Under the pieces are notes generated by a model. That model had not been told where the DNA came from. It did no database searches and worked only from the letters and a program-made list of their open reading frames with translations. Shown here in pieces: positions 55,891 to 64,000 of a DNA stretch of 64,000 bases. The position numbers were made by a program, and so were the translations under genes. The DNA is from Moorena sp. SIOASIH. GTDB lineage: Bacteria; Cyanobacteriota; Cyanobacteriia; Cyanobacteriales; Coleofasciculaceae. The DNA lies in assembly GCF_010671925.1 (NCBI RefSeq), contig NZ_JAAHIH010000006.1, positions 310,001 to 374,000 of the forward strand, given 5' to 3'. How positions within the stretch are numbered: position 1 is the first letter of the stretch; every line of letters starts with the position of its first letter.

Positions 55891-57758
55891 ATTGTGCTTT
55901 CTTCCTTTTTTGAGTGGAATGTCTGGTTAAGTTCTCGAACCAAGCGATCAACCGTATTTTTGTTTAGGCCATGTTGTTTTGCCCCTAGTGTGATGGTCTC
56001 CTGGGTTGAATGATGACAGCCCAGACAGTATAATCCATAGCGGCCTAGAATCCTTTGAGCTTGGTTACCATGGGTTTCGAGCAAGTCGGCGATGACGGTG
56101 TCGCCTGTGATCGGCTGATGGTCTATGGGTGGCACTGAGGCAGGCTTGTTATAGTATGGAGCTTGTAATAAGCGCCAGAAACCAGCATTGTATATATTAG
56201 GGCTTCTGGAAAAGCGGCACCAATGGCCGATATGAGCCTCATCCCAAGAGAGATTTTCTGTCACAATCTTGGCCAAAATGCCAAGGGGGATTTTCATGAG
56301 CAAGTTGGGCACATCGGGTAGCTCGGACAGGATTTCCAGCCGCCCAGCTGTTATTGAAAAGGAAACAGAGAAGGTTACCTCGTCAAAATCCTCTCGAGTT
56401 GCTTGTACGGTGACGGTTATCTCTTCGCAGAAGGCGATATCCGGCACGTCATTCAATTGGAGAAAATACGCTTCCAACTCGGAACGGGTCACTGTTGTGG
56501 AGCAAGCATGATATTGGGAAAATAAAGCTTGATCAAAATTCTGCTCAATGTAGCGCAGTTTATAGTTTATGTCATCGAGTTCCTCTCGATTCTGCCAGAC
56601 ACGCTTAATCTTGCCTGTTGAACTCTCCCAGCTCTCTCCAGGTAGAAGAGGAATTACTTGTACGTCACTGCCCTCAAAAAGCTGCACCACATCGTCTAAG
56701 GTATTGGTACTCATTAGGCGAACATACTCACGATGAGTGGGATGGCACCAGGTGAAATTACCCGCAAAGGGTAAGAGGTATTTCGCGCCATACAGCTTCA
56801 TCATCTGTTTGAGCATCTCAAGTAAGCCTTGAGCGCTACGTTTTGAGATGTTAACCTTTTGCTTTTGGCTAAGATGACTCCAAGTCCAAGGGTATCCTGA
56901 TGCTCCAGGAACGAACAAAGAGGCGACCATATCCACAGGAGGCAGCAACGAGGCAATGCGATGGTTAATGCCCGCATCATTGATATTGAGCACACGAAAG
57001 CCATCAATCTCCATCAAAACAATGGCATCATTCCATAAACTGCCTGGTTCAAAGCAGGTCAGATGAATATGTTTTGAGAGTTGGACTCTCTCCCCAAAGG
57101 CCATGGGACGTATATCCTGAAAGCCCAATGCCGTTAAACCCTCGATCAGGCGACGATTGGGAAAGTCGGGCACGTAAATCGGCGTTGAACGGTCAAAATG
57201 GTCTAAGGTTTCTTTATGAAAATGATCCGAGTGCTCATGGGAAATCCAGATCGCATCAGGACGCAAGGTGGAAATGTTCACTATGGGAGCGGGATAAAGC
57301 ATCCAAGAGCCTAAAAAGGCTGACCCACAAAGCCAAGGATCGGTGAGAAGGGAAAAGCCTTTGTAGCCCACTTCTAGGCAGGAGTGGACATGTAATGTAA
57401 TCGCCAAATCCTGGATATCTTTGCCTGTTTGAGGGAGAGGGCTTATGGAAGGGGCACATGGCACTTCCGCTAAGAAGTGATCCCCCGAAACTGTTACTGG
57501 TATCGCCGACAACGCCGCCTGGTTGTTTATTCCCTTTCCGGTTCCATGTTCAAAGCGCCAGCCATGAAACGGGCAAGTAAAACACTCGCCGTCATCGGAA
57601 ACTTCCCGCCCTTGGTGGGGGCAAACCCTTGATATAAGCTGATAACCCGATTCGGAGCGCACCAAATAGTAGGGCTGGTTTCCCAGAGATATTGGTACGG
57701 GGAGCTTGGCTTTGGCGGGGTCAAGGTCAATTTTATAAGTTGTTGGTACGAAATTCAC
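55887..57758 (-). CDS. CMAH-like Rieske / metallo-beta-lactamase-fold protein with DUF1858 domain
   Basis: A 623-aa protein. Residues ~20-100 are a Rieske domain with C46-x-H48 and C62-x-x-H65. Residues ~115-545 have a metallo-beta-lactamase-type fold with H174-x-H176-x-D178-H179. Stretches such as 'VPGASGYPWTW', 'PFAGNFTWCHP', 'LSWDEAHIG' and 'SPNIYNAGFW' parallel mammalian CMP-N-acetylneuraminate hydroxylase (CMAH), which turns CMP-Neu5Ac into CMP-Neu5Gc. Residues ~555-615 add a DUF1858 domain with 'YGLYCLGCHHS', absent from CMAH. It lies in an operon with NeuA and NeuB, which supports action on a CMP-activated nonulosonic acid. The start is GTG at 57758, overlapping the methyltransferase gene by 26 bp. 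Homology is by memory of the family; the reaction is inferred. Confidence 0.85.
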   Translation of the reverse strand: MNFVPTTYKIDLDPAKAKLPVPISLGNQPYYLVRSESGYQLISRVCPHQGREVSDDGECFTCPFHGWRFEHGTGKGINNQAALSAIPVTVSGDHFLAEVPCAPSISPLPQTGKDIQDLAITLHVHSCLEVGYKGFSLLTDPWLCGSAFLGSWMLYPAPIVNISTLRPDAIWISHEHSDHFHKETLDHFDRSTPIYVPDFPNRRLIEGLTALGFQDIRPMAFGERVQLSKHIHLTCFEPGSLWNDAIVLMEIDGFRVLNINDAGINHRIASLLPPVDMVASLFVPGASGYPWTWSHLSQKQKVNISKRSAQGLLEMLKQMMKLYGAKYLLPFAGNFTWCHPTHREYVRLMSTNTLDDVVQLFEGSDVQVIPLLPGESWESSTGKIKRVWQNREELDDINYKLRYIEQNFDQALFSQYHACSTTVTRSELEAYFLQLNDVPDIAFCEEITVTVQATREDFDEVTFSVSFSITAGRLEILSELPDVPNLLMKIPLGILAKIVTENLSWDEAHIGHWCRFSRSPNIYNAGFWRLLQAPYYNKPASVPPIDHQPITGDTVIADLLETHGNQAQRILGRYGLYCLGCHHSTQETITLGAKQHGLNKNTVDRLVRELNQTFHSKKEESTI

Positions 57759-58542
57759 TGTCTATTTTCTGCTTCTTGAGAAAGAAATAAGCATAGCAAG
57801 AGCTACCCAAAGTGATACACAATGGTTTAAAACCAATAGACATCGCTATATCCCAAAACTCGTCGAGATGATAGGAGGTGAAGGTGATGGCATTTTGGTG
57901 ATAATCCCGCAGCTTGGGCTTAAATTTTTCAGACCCATCATCGTATCTGATTTGGATCAGGGCCACACCCTGATCAGATAGGAGTTGATAAGCCAACTTG
58001 GTGACTCGTACTCCATAGTCTTTGCTCGGAAAGTGTTGATAAACGGAGGTGGAAAGAAAAAAGTCTATGGTCGAGTCAACATGGTCAAGGACTTGTTCTG
58101 GTTTCTCAGCCTCAATCGAAATCGCCTGGAACCCATCAAAGCCAAGACTTTCCAGTTGGCGCTGTGATTCAGCCAGATTAGCCTCCGAAATATCTACGCC
58201 TATGAATGTCTCGACTTCTGAACAAAACTGTACCGCATTCGCGCCGCCCCCAGGACCCCACTCAATCATGCTACGAATGGGCCTGGTGGTGTTAGCAAAC
58301 AAACATAGTTTCTCAAACCGTTCCAAGTTCATTTGCCCGACCCGAGTCCAACGTTGTTCGTCAGACCATCTGCCTTCCCCCAGCCAGTGAGAAAGGTCTT
58401 TAATACGGTCGCTCTTATCGCTGCGACTCCAAAAATCCCCCGCATCTCGTGAGATTCTTTCCGACGACTGGGGGACGAACTCCTTTACCCTTGCTAAGAG
58501 ATACCTCGTGCTATGAATTGAATCAGCAATTGCCTTCTTCAC
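57733..58542 (-). CDS. Class I SAM-dependent methyltransferase
   Basis: A 269-aa protein with the SAM-binding motif 'MIEWGPGGGANAVQF' and the acidic residue of strand 2 in 'FIGVDISEANL'. Then 'DFFLSTSVYQHFPS' is the post-motif typical of small-molecule methyltransferases. The substrate is unknown; in this operon a sugar or nonulosonic acid is the simplest guess. The gene overlaps the CMAH-like gene by 26 bp and follows the first sulfotransferase gene after 108 bp. Confidence 0.85.
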   Translation of the reverse strand: MKKAIADSIHSTRYLLARVKEFVPQSSERISRDAGDFWSRSDKSDRIKDLSHWLGEGRWSDEQRWTRVGQMNLERFEKLCLFANTTRPIRSMIEWGPGGGANAVQFCSEVETFIGVDISEANLAESQRQLESLGFDGFQAISIEAEKPEQVLDHVDSTIDFFLSTSVYQHFPSKDYGVRVTKLAYQLLSDQGVALIQIRYDDGSEKFKPKLRDYHQNAITFTSYHLDEFWDIAMSIGFKPLCITLGSSCYAYFFLKKQKIDSEFRTNNL

Positions 58543-58650
58543 TTCTCATTTTTTCCTTTGCTATGTTTCCATGCCTCAAATCGTTGTCAGGGTAGCTCAC
58601 CCATTAATTAAAATTAATATAATCACACACCCCGATAGATTTAATAAGAA

Positions 58651-59289
58651 TCAAAACTCATAACCAAATGCATCCAAATCATCTTTATAATATAGCCGAC
58701 ATTTTTCTAACAACCTGGGATTATCCGCAAAATATTCAACATACGCCTTATGCTTAGACTTGTTTTCCTGGGGAACCGTATCAACTGCGATATTGAGACG
58801 ATATAATACCTTGATTATATCTTGTTCAAGATTTTCAAAGCGACAAATAAAATCTATTGGCTTGTCTGATAATTTATGACTAACAAAATCAATGTTTGGA
58901 CGTAGGGCATCTGTTTCAGCGCTCATTAAATCAAAGTAAGCTTCTAAAGAGAGGCTGTGTAAAAAGGGATATTTAGCAAAATAAAAGCCTTTATAGTCAG
59001 ATGCCGTATGATACGAAAAGGAACTAACCAAGCGCTCAAAAGGGTTTCTGATCACCACAAAAGAGAAATAGCGCTCCCATATTTTAGGGCTAACTAAGAC
59101 AGTTGGTACCCGGTGATCACCAGGAAACCAGGGGCCGAAAATTTTTTTTATGGTCGTGCCAGCACATTTCGGATTGTGGACAAAAATAAACCTCCTATAA
59201 TGATCGACATTTTTTGATGAATTGTCCGGCAACAGCATATCTCGCCATCTACTGTATTTTATTTCATCAAAAATAGTTCTTAGCATCAT
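58651..59289 (-). CDS. Sulfotransferase (Sulfotransfer_2 type)
   Basis: A 212-aa protein. The PAPS 5'-phosphosulfate loop is 'FVHNPKCAGTTIKKIF', and 'VVIRNPFERLVSSFSYH' is the 3'-phosphate site, as in carbohydrate sulfotransferases of the Sulfotransfer_2 family (HNK-1/chondroitin type). It should move sulfate from PAPS to a sugar hydroxyl. No membrane anchor is seen. It lies 15 bp after the next sulfotransferase, so both are probably co-transcribed. AGGATT lies about ten bases before the ATG. Confidence 0.9.
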   Translation of the reverse strand: MMLRTIFDEIKYSRWRDMLLPDNSSKNVDHYRRFIFVHNPKCAGTTIKKIFGPWFPGDHRVPTVLVSPKIWERYFSFVVIRNPFERLVSSFSYHTASDYKGFYFAKYPFLHSLSLEAYFDLMSAETDALRPNIDFVSHKLSDKPIDFICRFENLEQDIIKVLYRLNIAVDTVPQENKSKHKAYVEYFADNPRLLEKCRLYYKDDLDAFGYEF

Positions 59290-59304
59290 GAATTCAATCC
59301 TGCT

Positions 59305-60210
59305 CTAAATAGATAAGTCGATCTCTATCTTTTGGCGGCGCAGCATTTCTTGACATGCTTGAATGGTCTCAGTTTTTAATACACCTTGGTACTGTTTGAC
59401 TTGACCACTGCGTGTAAATTCACCCTTAAAGGTGTATAAGTGATGGCTGCCATATTGCTGGTTTGTTTCTCGCCCCATCCGTCTAATATTCTCAAAGCTG
59501 GATAACTCAAGACTTTGACGCAGAATATGCTCTTGGACTTCAATACCCAAGGCATGAAAGAGACGGTTGAACTCGCCGTAGGCGTCTGCACGCATATCTT
59601 CGTAGCGCATGATAACATCACAGCGATTGATAATGCTTGTGTAGTGCCAAATCCATCCTGGCAGCCTGGACAAAACAAAGGCATCAATTGGGATTTCCTT
59701 CACTGTTTGCCCGGTTCTTTTTTCTTCGACCCGATAGAGGGAAATCAAAACGTCTAATGGGTTGCGGTAAAGGAAAATCACTCGGCCAAAGTAACGAAAA
59801 ACTTTCCTATATGGCGAATGGGTTCTCACCAAAATCGGAAATCCGGGCATGAAGTGTCGCATTATAATACCATTGTCATTAAATACTTGTTGTTGGAGCT
59901 CAGATAATTGTACATAGGTGAGGGTTTTGTCGGCGTCGTTGAGCAAGATATTAAAGTAGTTAAAGATAACAAAGCGGGTCCACGTATTGCCACTTTTCGG
60001 ATGACCAGCCAGTAAAATCGATTGTTCCTGCAACCCTTGCTTTTCCAGACTTTGAACGATAAATTGATGGTGTGGCGGCATTAACAGATAGTCGCGTATG
60101 TTGTGTCTTAAGATTTTGAGCTTCCTCGCCACCTTTTTGCCGAACGATAAGATAAACCGAACTGGTACCACGTTCGATGATGTGGATAATATAGTGGTTG
60201 ATTTACTCAT
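59305..60210 (-). CDS. Sulfotransferase (Sulfotransfer_1 type)
   Basis: A 301-aa protein. The phosphosulfate-binding loop is 'LLAGHPKSGNTWTRFVI' and the 3'-phosphate motif 'VIFLYRNPLDVLISLYR', both typical of the Sulfotransfer_1 family. The C-terminal 'FTRSGQVKQY' resembles the RKGxxGDWK-type end loop in position only. It has a basic, partly hydrophobic N-terminus but no clear membrane anchor. GAGGG seven bases before the ATG is a fair ribosome site. It sits 144 bp after neuB, within the same direction; the gap contains a short CTGTTCC repeat. Confidence 0.92.
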   Translation of the reverse strand: MSKSTTILSTSSNVVPVRFILSFGKKVARKLKILRHNIRDYLLMPPHHQFIVQSLEKQGLQEQSILLAGHPKSGNTWTRFVIFNYFNILLNDADKTLTYVQLSELQQQVFNDNGIIMRHFMPGFPILVRTHSPYRKVFRYFGRVIFLYRNPLDVLISLYRVEEKRTGQTVKEIPIDAFVLSRLPGWIWHYTSIINRCDVIMRYEDMRADAYGEFNRLFHALGIEVQEHILRQSLELSSFENIRRMGRETNQQYGSHHLYTFKGEFTRSGQVKQYQGVLKTETIQACQEMLRRQKIEIDLSI

Positions 60211-60284
60211 GGTCTGCCCTCGTTAGGGCTTCGTAATTACACCTCTTGCAAAAGTAGTTTTATGATAGTGTTTGCGTCAATTAT

Positions 60285-60320
60285 TGTCCACTGTTCCCTG
60301 TTTCCTGTTCCCTGTTCCCG
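60285..60320. repeat. Short CTGTTCC heptamer tract
   Basis: Four to five CTGTTCC/CTGTTTC units in the only larger gap (144 bp) of the sialic acid operon, between neuB and a sulfotransferase gene. It could separate two transcripts. Confidence 0.65.
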
Positions 60321-60354
60321 ACAACTGCCACGAAGTCTATTGTTTCATCACTTA

Positions 60355-61386
60355 TCACTCCAAATCAGCCCAATCCAGTTGCGTGTCTTTTAGAATATGC
60401 CGTCGCGCTCTCTTACCCAACAGATTTTCAAAGTCAACGGCCTTAATCTGCCCTGTAGCGGGACGCTTAACCCAAATATTTTCCATCGTCAGCCTTTCTC
60501 CAGGCAATATCTCTCCTATTGAGACCACGCAAGCATAAGCAAAGTCAATGGTGGGTTGTTCTTCGGGCAAGATCTCTTTTGTGCCTCCCAAGGCGCTATA
60601 AATAACCTTTGAGCCGTGGATTAACTCTTTTAGTTCAGTTGGATCAATCGAAATTGGAACGTCGGGTCCTGGCCAGCTTTTATCGGAAGTAAAGTGCTTT
60701 TCCAAGATGCGAGCCCCCAATGGCACTGCCCCAAAACAAGTATAGTTGCCAAGGGAATGATCGCTCAAACCTAACACTGCGTCCGGAAACTGTTCTGCCA
60801 GAACCGATAATGCCCCCAAACGAACCTTCTCATAAGGTGTCGGGTAGATGGAGGTGCAGTGCATGATGGCAAAGGGGACGCCCGCTTCTCGCAAGATGTC
60901 CACCGCTGGCATAATTGAGGCCAAATTATTCATCCCCGTACTGAGGATAACAGGCTTACCATAAGCAGCGATATGCTTGACCAACGGGTAATTATTGCAC
61001 TCGCCAGAACCGATTTTATAACCACAGACCCCCATCTTTTCCAAGCGGATGGCAGCGGCTCGTGAGAAAGGGGTACACAGATAGATCATACCCTTTGACT
61101 CCACATAGGCTTTGAGCCGAACTTCTTCATCTTCGGAAAGGGCACAACGCTTGATGATCTCCCAAATACTCTCATTGGCGTTACCCGGTACCACATCATT
61201 AGGAATCATCTCATCTTCAATGACGTGGCACTGGAACTTTACACACTCACAGCCCGCCCCATAGGCATCATCGACCATGCGAATCGCTTTATCAAAATCC
61301 CCTTCATGATTGATCCCGATTTCGGCAATAACTAACGGGGGATGTTCCGCCCCAATTTTTCGGCTACCCAGCTCAAATCTATTCAT
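60355..61386 (-). CDS. neuB: N-acetylneuraminate (nonulosonate) synthase
   Basis: A 343-aa protein with NeuB TIM-barrel and C-terminal antifreeze-like SAF domain (~285-343). Signatures: 'PLVIAEIGINHEGD', 'VKFQCHVIEDE', 'IYLCTPFSRAAA', 'YKIGSGECNNYPL', 'ILSTGMN', 'GLSDHSLG' and 'EKHFTSDKSWPGPD'. NeuB condenses phosphoenolpyruvate with ManNAc (or a related sugar) to a nonulosonic acid. Legionaminic or pseudaminic acid synthases belong to the same family and cannot be excluded; the CMAH-like neighbour favours a Neu5Ac-like product. The start overlaps the previous stop (ATGAATAG) and GAGGAG lies eight bases upstream: translational coupling. Confidence 0.93.
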   Translation of the reverse strand: MNRFELGSRKIGAEHPPLVIAEIGINHEGDFDKAIRMVDDAYGAGCECVKFQCHVIEDEMIPNDVVPGNANESIWEIIKRCALSEDEEVRLKAYVESKGMIYLCTPFSRAAAIRLEKMGVCGYKIGSGECNNYPLVKHIAAYGKPVILSTGMNNLASIMPAVDILREAGVPFAIMHCTSIYPTPYEKVRLGALSVLAEQFPDAVLGLSDHSLGNYTCFGAVPLGARILEKHFTSDKSWPGPDVPISIDPTELKELIHGSKVIYSALGGTKEILPEEQPTIDFAYACVVSIGEILPGERLTMENIWVKRPATGQIKAVDFENLLGKRARRHILKDTQLDWADLE

Positions 61387-62599
61387 AGGCCAACTCCTCT
61401 AACCAAATGGTTTCTCCCTCAAACTGTGCCTGATGGCACTCGAAAAACCTCTTGAATACCAAAGGGTTCACTCCCATAGATTCTAACTCACGCACCATCC
61501 ATGGGAAGAAAGAATAGGTCTGAATACCTGACAAAATAGGCAGATAGACCAAAGCTGATGAAAATATTCCATAGCAAGCCTGGATCTGACCCTCTTCCAG
61601 GACTATTTCAACGGGCAATGATACCTTTTCTGCAAAGAGCTGAACAGTAGGTACAGATGACAAAATAGCCGTTGTTTTTGCCTGGGAGTCCCGGGGATGG
61701 GGTTTATAGAAAACCAGCTGATATTGGCGAACTAACTGCTCCAGGATACGCTTCGTCAAATCCACCTGATGTTCCATCTTGAGTAAAGAGTCTTCTGCTA
61801 AAGACTGGGATAAAAAGAGGGCTGAATTTTTGCCCTCATCTTGTCCTGACCAATCAATATATTCTGATAAGTTAGCACGCTGTTTCAGCTCATTTATTTT
61901 ACTGGGGGTCACAAATTGAGATAAATCATGGATAATGGCACCAGTAAACTTAACCTTTGGGGATTTTTCAGGAAACATTAGATAGGCTTCATCAAATTTC
62001 ATCAAATTATGATATGGTGAATAGATATGCTGCCTATTTGTTAGATAGAGGAACAGGCAGGTTCCTATACTCCCTATAATGGTCTCGATTCCTATAGGCC
62101 CTCGATACAACTGTTGTTTTATCCATCTGATGGTGTTTAGAGTCCTGGTTACGGTGGAAACAGACTGGGGAGGCTTATATGCACCTAACCCATCTTCTAA
62201 ATAGATGAAACGACAGTTTCGGCGTTGGCTTTCTTGGTGTAAAAAGCGCAACACTGGTTGTCCAAGGTTAGAATGGATGTATATATGAGAGAGACTGTCC
62301 AGAGTATCTAATTTTTCTCTCATCCTCCCTTCACTCTTAGATAGGGTGAGATGATAATTGTAGGGAGAGCGCAACAACTTTTTAGGAATAATACAAGCTT
62401 CTTTCTCCTGGAAGTTGACGTACCATATACTTGACCATAGCTCAGGAATCAGCAAAGTTTTCCATGACTGGGATAATTGATAAAAGAGCGGGTAGGTATA
62501 GAGCCAGAGATGGTTTTCTTCTTCGGGCAATAAAGATGACACCAAACATTGGGCCCAGGTAAAACTTAATACTGAACAAATCGCAAACAGATTTGACAT
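61379..62599 (-). CDS. Polysialyltransferase/sialyltransferase-like glycosyltransferase
   Basis: A protein of about 406 aa. It shows the three motifs of bacterial GT38/GT52-type sialyltransferases: E-D-G in 'RFIYLEDGLGAY', H-P in 'VFYKPHPRD' and the Ser pair in 'GIFSSALVYLP'. These enzymes use CMP-sialic acid. It sits between the CMP-sialate synthetase and the sialate synthase, an excellent context. The ORF begins at 62614, but GGAGGT directly precedes ATG 62599 (MSNLFAIC...), which I prefer although the spacing is only four bases. The 3' end overlaps neuB by eight bases. Confidence 0.82.
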   Translation of the reverse strand: MSNLFAICSVLSFTWAQCLVSSLLPEEENHLWLYTYPLFYQLSQSWKTLLIPELWSSIWYVNFQEKEACIIPKKLLRSPYNYHLTLSKSEGRMREKLDTLDSLSHIYIHSNLGQPVLRFLHQESQRRNCRFIYLEDGLGAYKPPQSVSTVTRTLNTIRWIKQQLYRGPIGIETIIGSIGTCLFLYLTNRQHIYSPYHNLMKFDEAYLMFPEKSPKVKFTGAIIHDLSQFVTPSKINELKQRANLSEYIDWSGQDEGKNSALFLSQSLAEDSLLKMEHQVDLTKRILEQLVRQYQLVFYKPHPRDSQAKTTAILSSVPTVQLFAEKVSLPVEIVLEEGQIQACYGIFSSALVYLPILSGIQTYSFFPWMVRELESMGVNPLVFKRFFECHQAQFEGETIWLEELAYE

Positions 62600-62638
62600 T
62601 TTACCTCCAAACATAAAGTCAAACTCACTTTGAGTGTA

Positions 62639-63340
62639 TCAATGTTTTGCAGGATTATTCAAAATCAAATCCGCCAGGTACAAATCCCAAGGCGTGTCAA
62701 TCTCTAGGGAGTGTTCAGGTGTCATCACATAAGCATAAGTAGAGTTTGTTTCCAAAGTCTGCTTTTCCATTAAGATATCCCGCCGTACCAAAAATATCGC
62801 CCCATTCCAAGCATAGGCGGGCGGCAGCACTTGTCGGCGCAGGTAGCCATCGGGTTTTTGCACAAAATCCTGTAGTTTACCGTCACTCGTGATCCGCCTC
62901 GTAAAATAGGGATGGGTGGACGCCTCACAGACACTGACCACACTATCAGCATTCTGAGCCAAAGCCAATTCAATCCCTAAGTCAATATCCTTAGCCGAAC
63001 GCAACGGCGAAGTCGGCTGCAACAACATCAGATAGTCTAGTGTTGTCCCTTCAAGTTGTTCTAACCACTCGACAGCATGTATCAACACAGGAATGTGAGG
63101 TGAATCGTCTTGCGCTAGTGCTGCGGGGCGCAGGAATGGCACCTCAGCCCCCCACTTTTTCGACACGTCAGCAATCTCTTCATCGTCAGTAGAAACCATC
63201 ACACGATTCAACCTATGACTTTGTAAAGCCGCTTCGATTGTCCAAGCAATTAGGGGCTTACCCGCCAGCAAGGTAGTATTCTTACGGGGAATGGACTTCG
63301 AGCCACCCCGTGCGGTAATCAAACCAATAATTTTGCTCAT
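62639..63340 (-). CDS. neuA: CMP-N-acylneuraminate (CMP-sialate) synthetase
   Basis: A 233-aa cytidylyltransferase that activates a nonulosonic acid with CTP. The nucleotide-binding motif 'ITARGGSKSIPRKN' is complete, followed by 'VMVSTDDEEIADV', 'LLQPTSPLRSAKDID' and 'EIDTPWDLYLA' with the catalytic acidic residues. Length is normal. It lies 24-40 bp from the glycosyltransferase gene and 37 bp after the partial sulfotransferase gene, so it is part of a minus-strand operon. Substrate may be Neu5Ac or a related legionaminic-type acid. Confidence 0.93.
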   Translation of the reverse strand: MSKIIGLITARGGSKSIPRKNTTLLAGKPLIAWTIEAALQSHRLNRVMVSTDDEEIADVSKKWGAEVPFLRPAALAQDDSPHIPVLIHAVEWLEQLEGTTLDYLMLLQPTSPLRSAKDIDLGIELALAQNADSVVSVCEASTHPYFTRRITSDGKLQDFVQKPDGYLRRQVLPPAYAWNGAIFLVRRDILMEKQTLETNSTYAYVMTPEHSLEIDTPWDLYLADLILNNPAKH

Positions 63341-63377
63341 GTAAACTCTCGCTTTCTCTTGCTCTTCCTCGCCGCTA

Positions 63378-64000
63378 TTACAAAGGATAATTATATTCCT
63401 TCAAAGGCAAATCTACCCTATTTAATAATGAGCGATTACTGGTGCGAAAATAATCATTTAATTGAACGCGCCTTTGCTTGGAGATAAAACTTCGTTTACC
63501 AGATATACGATTAAACAGTAATGGGTCTAAATAGCCTTGTAAACACCGACGAAAAAAGTGTGAATTTATCGCTATAAAAGGAATAACGGGGTTGGGATTG
63601 AATGATGGGCTATACACAAATCGGTTTACTATACGTGCGATCGCGATAGAAATAGAAGACATGCCTTGATTAGTTTTGTTCATAAAAATTTTGTTATCGA
63701 AACTATTTGATTTTAGCGACATGAACGCAAACAGTTGACTCAAAAATTCATAAGGTGATGCTTGGAATGCCTCATATAAACAGACAAAAACCGCCCCAGT
63801 ACCAAAAAGCTGTTGATAGTAATTAATCATCCTGTCGTAACATAAATGTTTCAAGGAAAAATAAACACAGCATTCATGGGAAAGATTTAAGAAGCTATCA
63901 AAACCACAGCCTCCCCCCTGATGGATATACTGTCTATACAACGAATCAATCATATCTAACTGGTTACGGATAGAAATAATGATCTTCGCATTAGGGAATA
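63378..64000 (-). CDS. Sulfotransferase-like protein, 5' end outside window
   Basis: The frame is open through the right edge; 'FPNAKIIISIRNQLDMIDSLYRQYIHQGGG' is abbreviated here to its key part IISIRNQ-D-IDSLYRQY, the 3'-phosphate-binding motif seen in bacterial sulfotransferases. The phosphosulfate loop must lie beyond 64000. 207 residues are visible, with a basic C-terminus (KQRRVQLNDYF) and a normal stop at 63378. It is the third sulfotransferase of the operon and the most upstream gene seen. Confidence 0.82.
   Translation of the reverse strand, partial: FPNAKIIISIRNQLDMIDSLYRQYIHQGGGCGFDSFLNLSHECCVYFSLKHLCYDRMINYYQQLFGTGAVFVCLYEAFQASPYEFLSQLFAFMSLKSNSFDNKIFMNKTNQGMSSISIAIARIVNRFVYSPSFNPNPVIPFIAINSHFFRRCLQGYLDPLLFNRISGKRSFISKQRRVQLNDYFRTSNRSLLNRVDLPLKEYNYPL

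Overview
The window looks like the chromosome of a large-genome filamentous marine cyanobacterium of the Moorena (Moorea) type. Evidence: cyanobacterial housekeeping genes (BtpA-like photosystem I biogenesis protein, VKOR-thioredoxin fusion, CrhR-like DEAD-box helicase), frequent HIP1 octamers (GCGATCGC), many heptamer repeats of the GGGAACA/GGGAATA type, several decayed insertion sequences and a large NRPS cluster. The assignment rests on style and gene content, not on a marker gene. No rRNA, tRNA or CRISPR array was seen.

Region 1 (1-30.6 kb) is an NRPS locus. Outside it on the left is the 5' part of an isopenicillin-N-synthase-like 2-oxoglutarate/Fe oxygenase. A 1363-bp block carrying most of a FAD oxidoreductase gene then occurs twice as a direct repeat (1162-2524 and 29192-30554, exactly 28,030 bp apart). 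The right copy is an intact gene; the left one has lost its FAD-binding N-terminus. Between them lie an IS66-family element with clear ends and 8-bp target duplication, a 4158-aa NRPS, an MFS exporter, a fatty acid hydroxylase/sterol desaturase family protein (opposite strand), a homocitrate/isopropylmalate-synthase-like enzyme, a 125-bp MITE, a second NRPS (1816 aa), a PLP aminotransferase and the first ~126 residues of a further NRPS condensation domain. Docking features suggest the second NRPS acts first: A(load, lacks the amino-binding Asp)-T-C-A(Val)-T, then TubC_N-C-A-T-C-A(Val)-NMT-T-C-A-T-R. The expected product is an acyl-capped tetrapeptide containing Val and N-methyl-Val, released by reduction as an aldehyde or alcohol.

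Region 2 (30.6-54.6 kb) is ordinary cyanobacterial chromosome broken by repeats and dead genes: VKOR-DsbA fusion, BtpA, RimO, DEAD-box helicase, threonine synthase, a TnpB-type nuclease sitting in a broken alpha/beta-hydrolase gene, a three-helix membrane protein, a very large alpha-2-macroglobulin-like lipoprotein without thioester, a secreted excalibur protein, a small acidic protein, a Uma2 remnant, a regulator-like pentapeptide-repeat protein, a 66-aa conserved protein and an orphan C5 cytosine methyltransferase. A perfect array of thirty GTTCCCT heptamers lies at 54350-54559.

Region 3 (54.6-64 kb, all minus strand) is a nonulosonic (sialic) acid operon: CMP-sialate synthetase (NeuA), sialyl/polysialyltransferase-like protein, sialate synthase (NeuB), three sulfotransferases, a SAM methyltransferase, and a Rieske plus metallo-beta-lactamase-fold protein that closely resembles animal CMP-Neu5Ac hydroxylase (CMAH) and carries an extra C-terminal DUF1858 domain. 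The last gene, DUF115/MptE-like, is broken by a ~0.4-kb IS200/IS605-derived palindromic element. Together they suggest a hydroxylated, sulfated and possibly methylated sialic-acid-type surface glycan, the most unusual system in the window.
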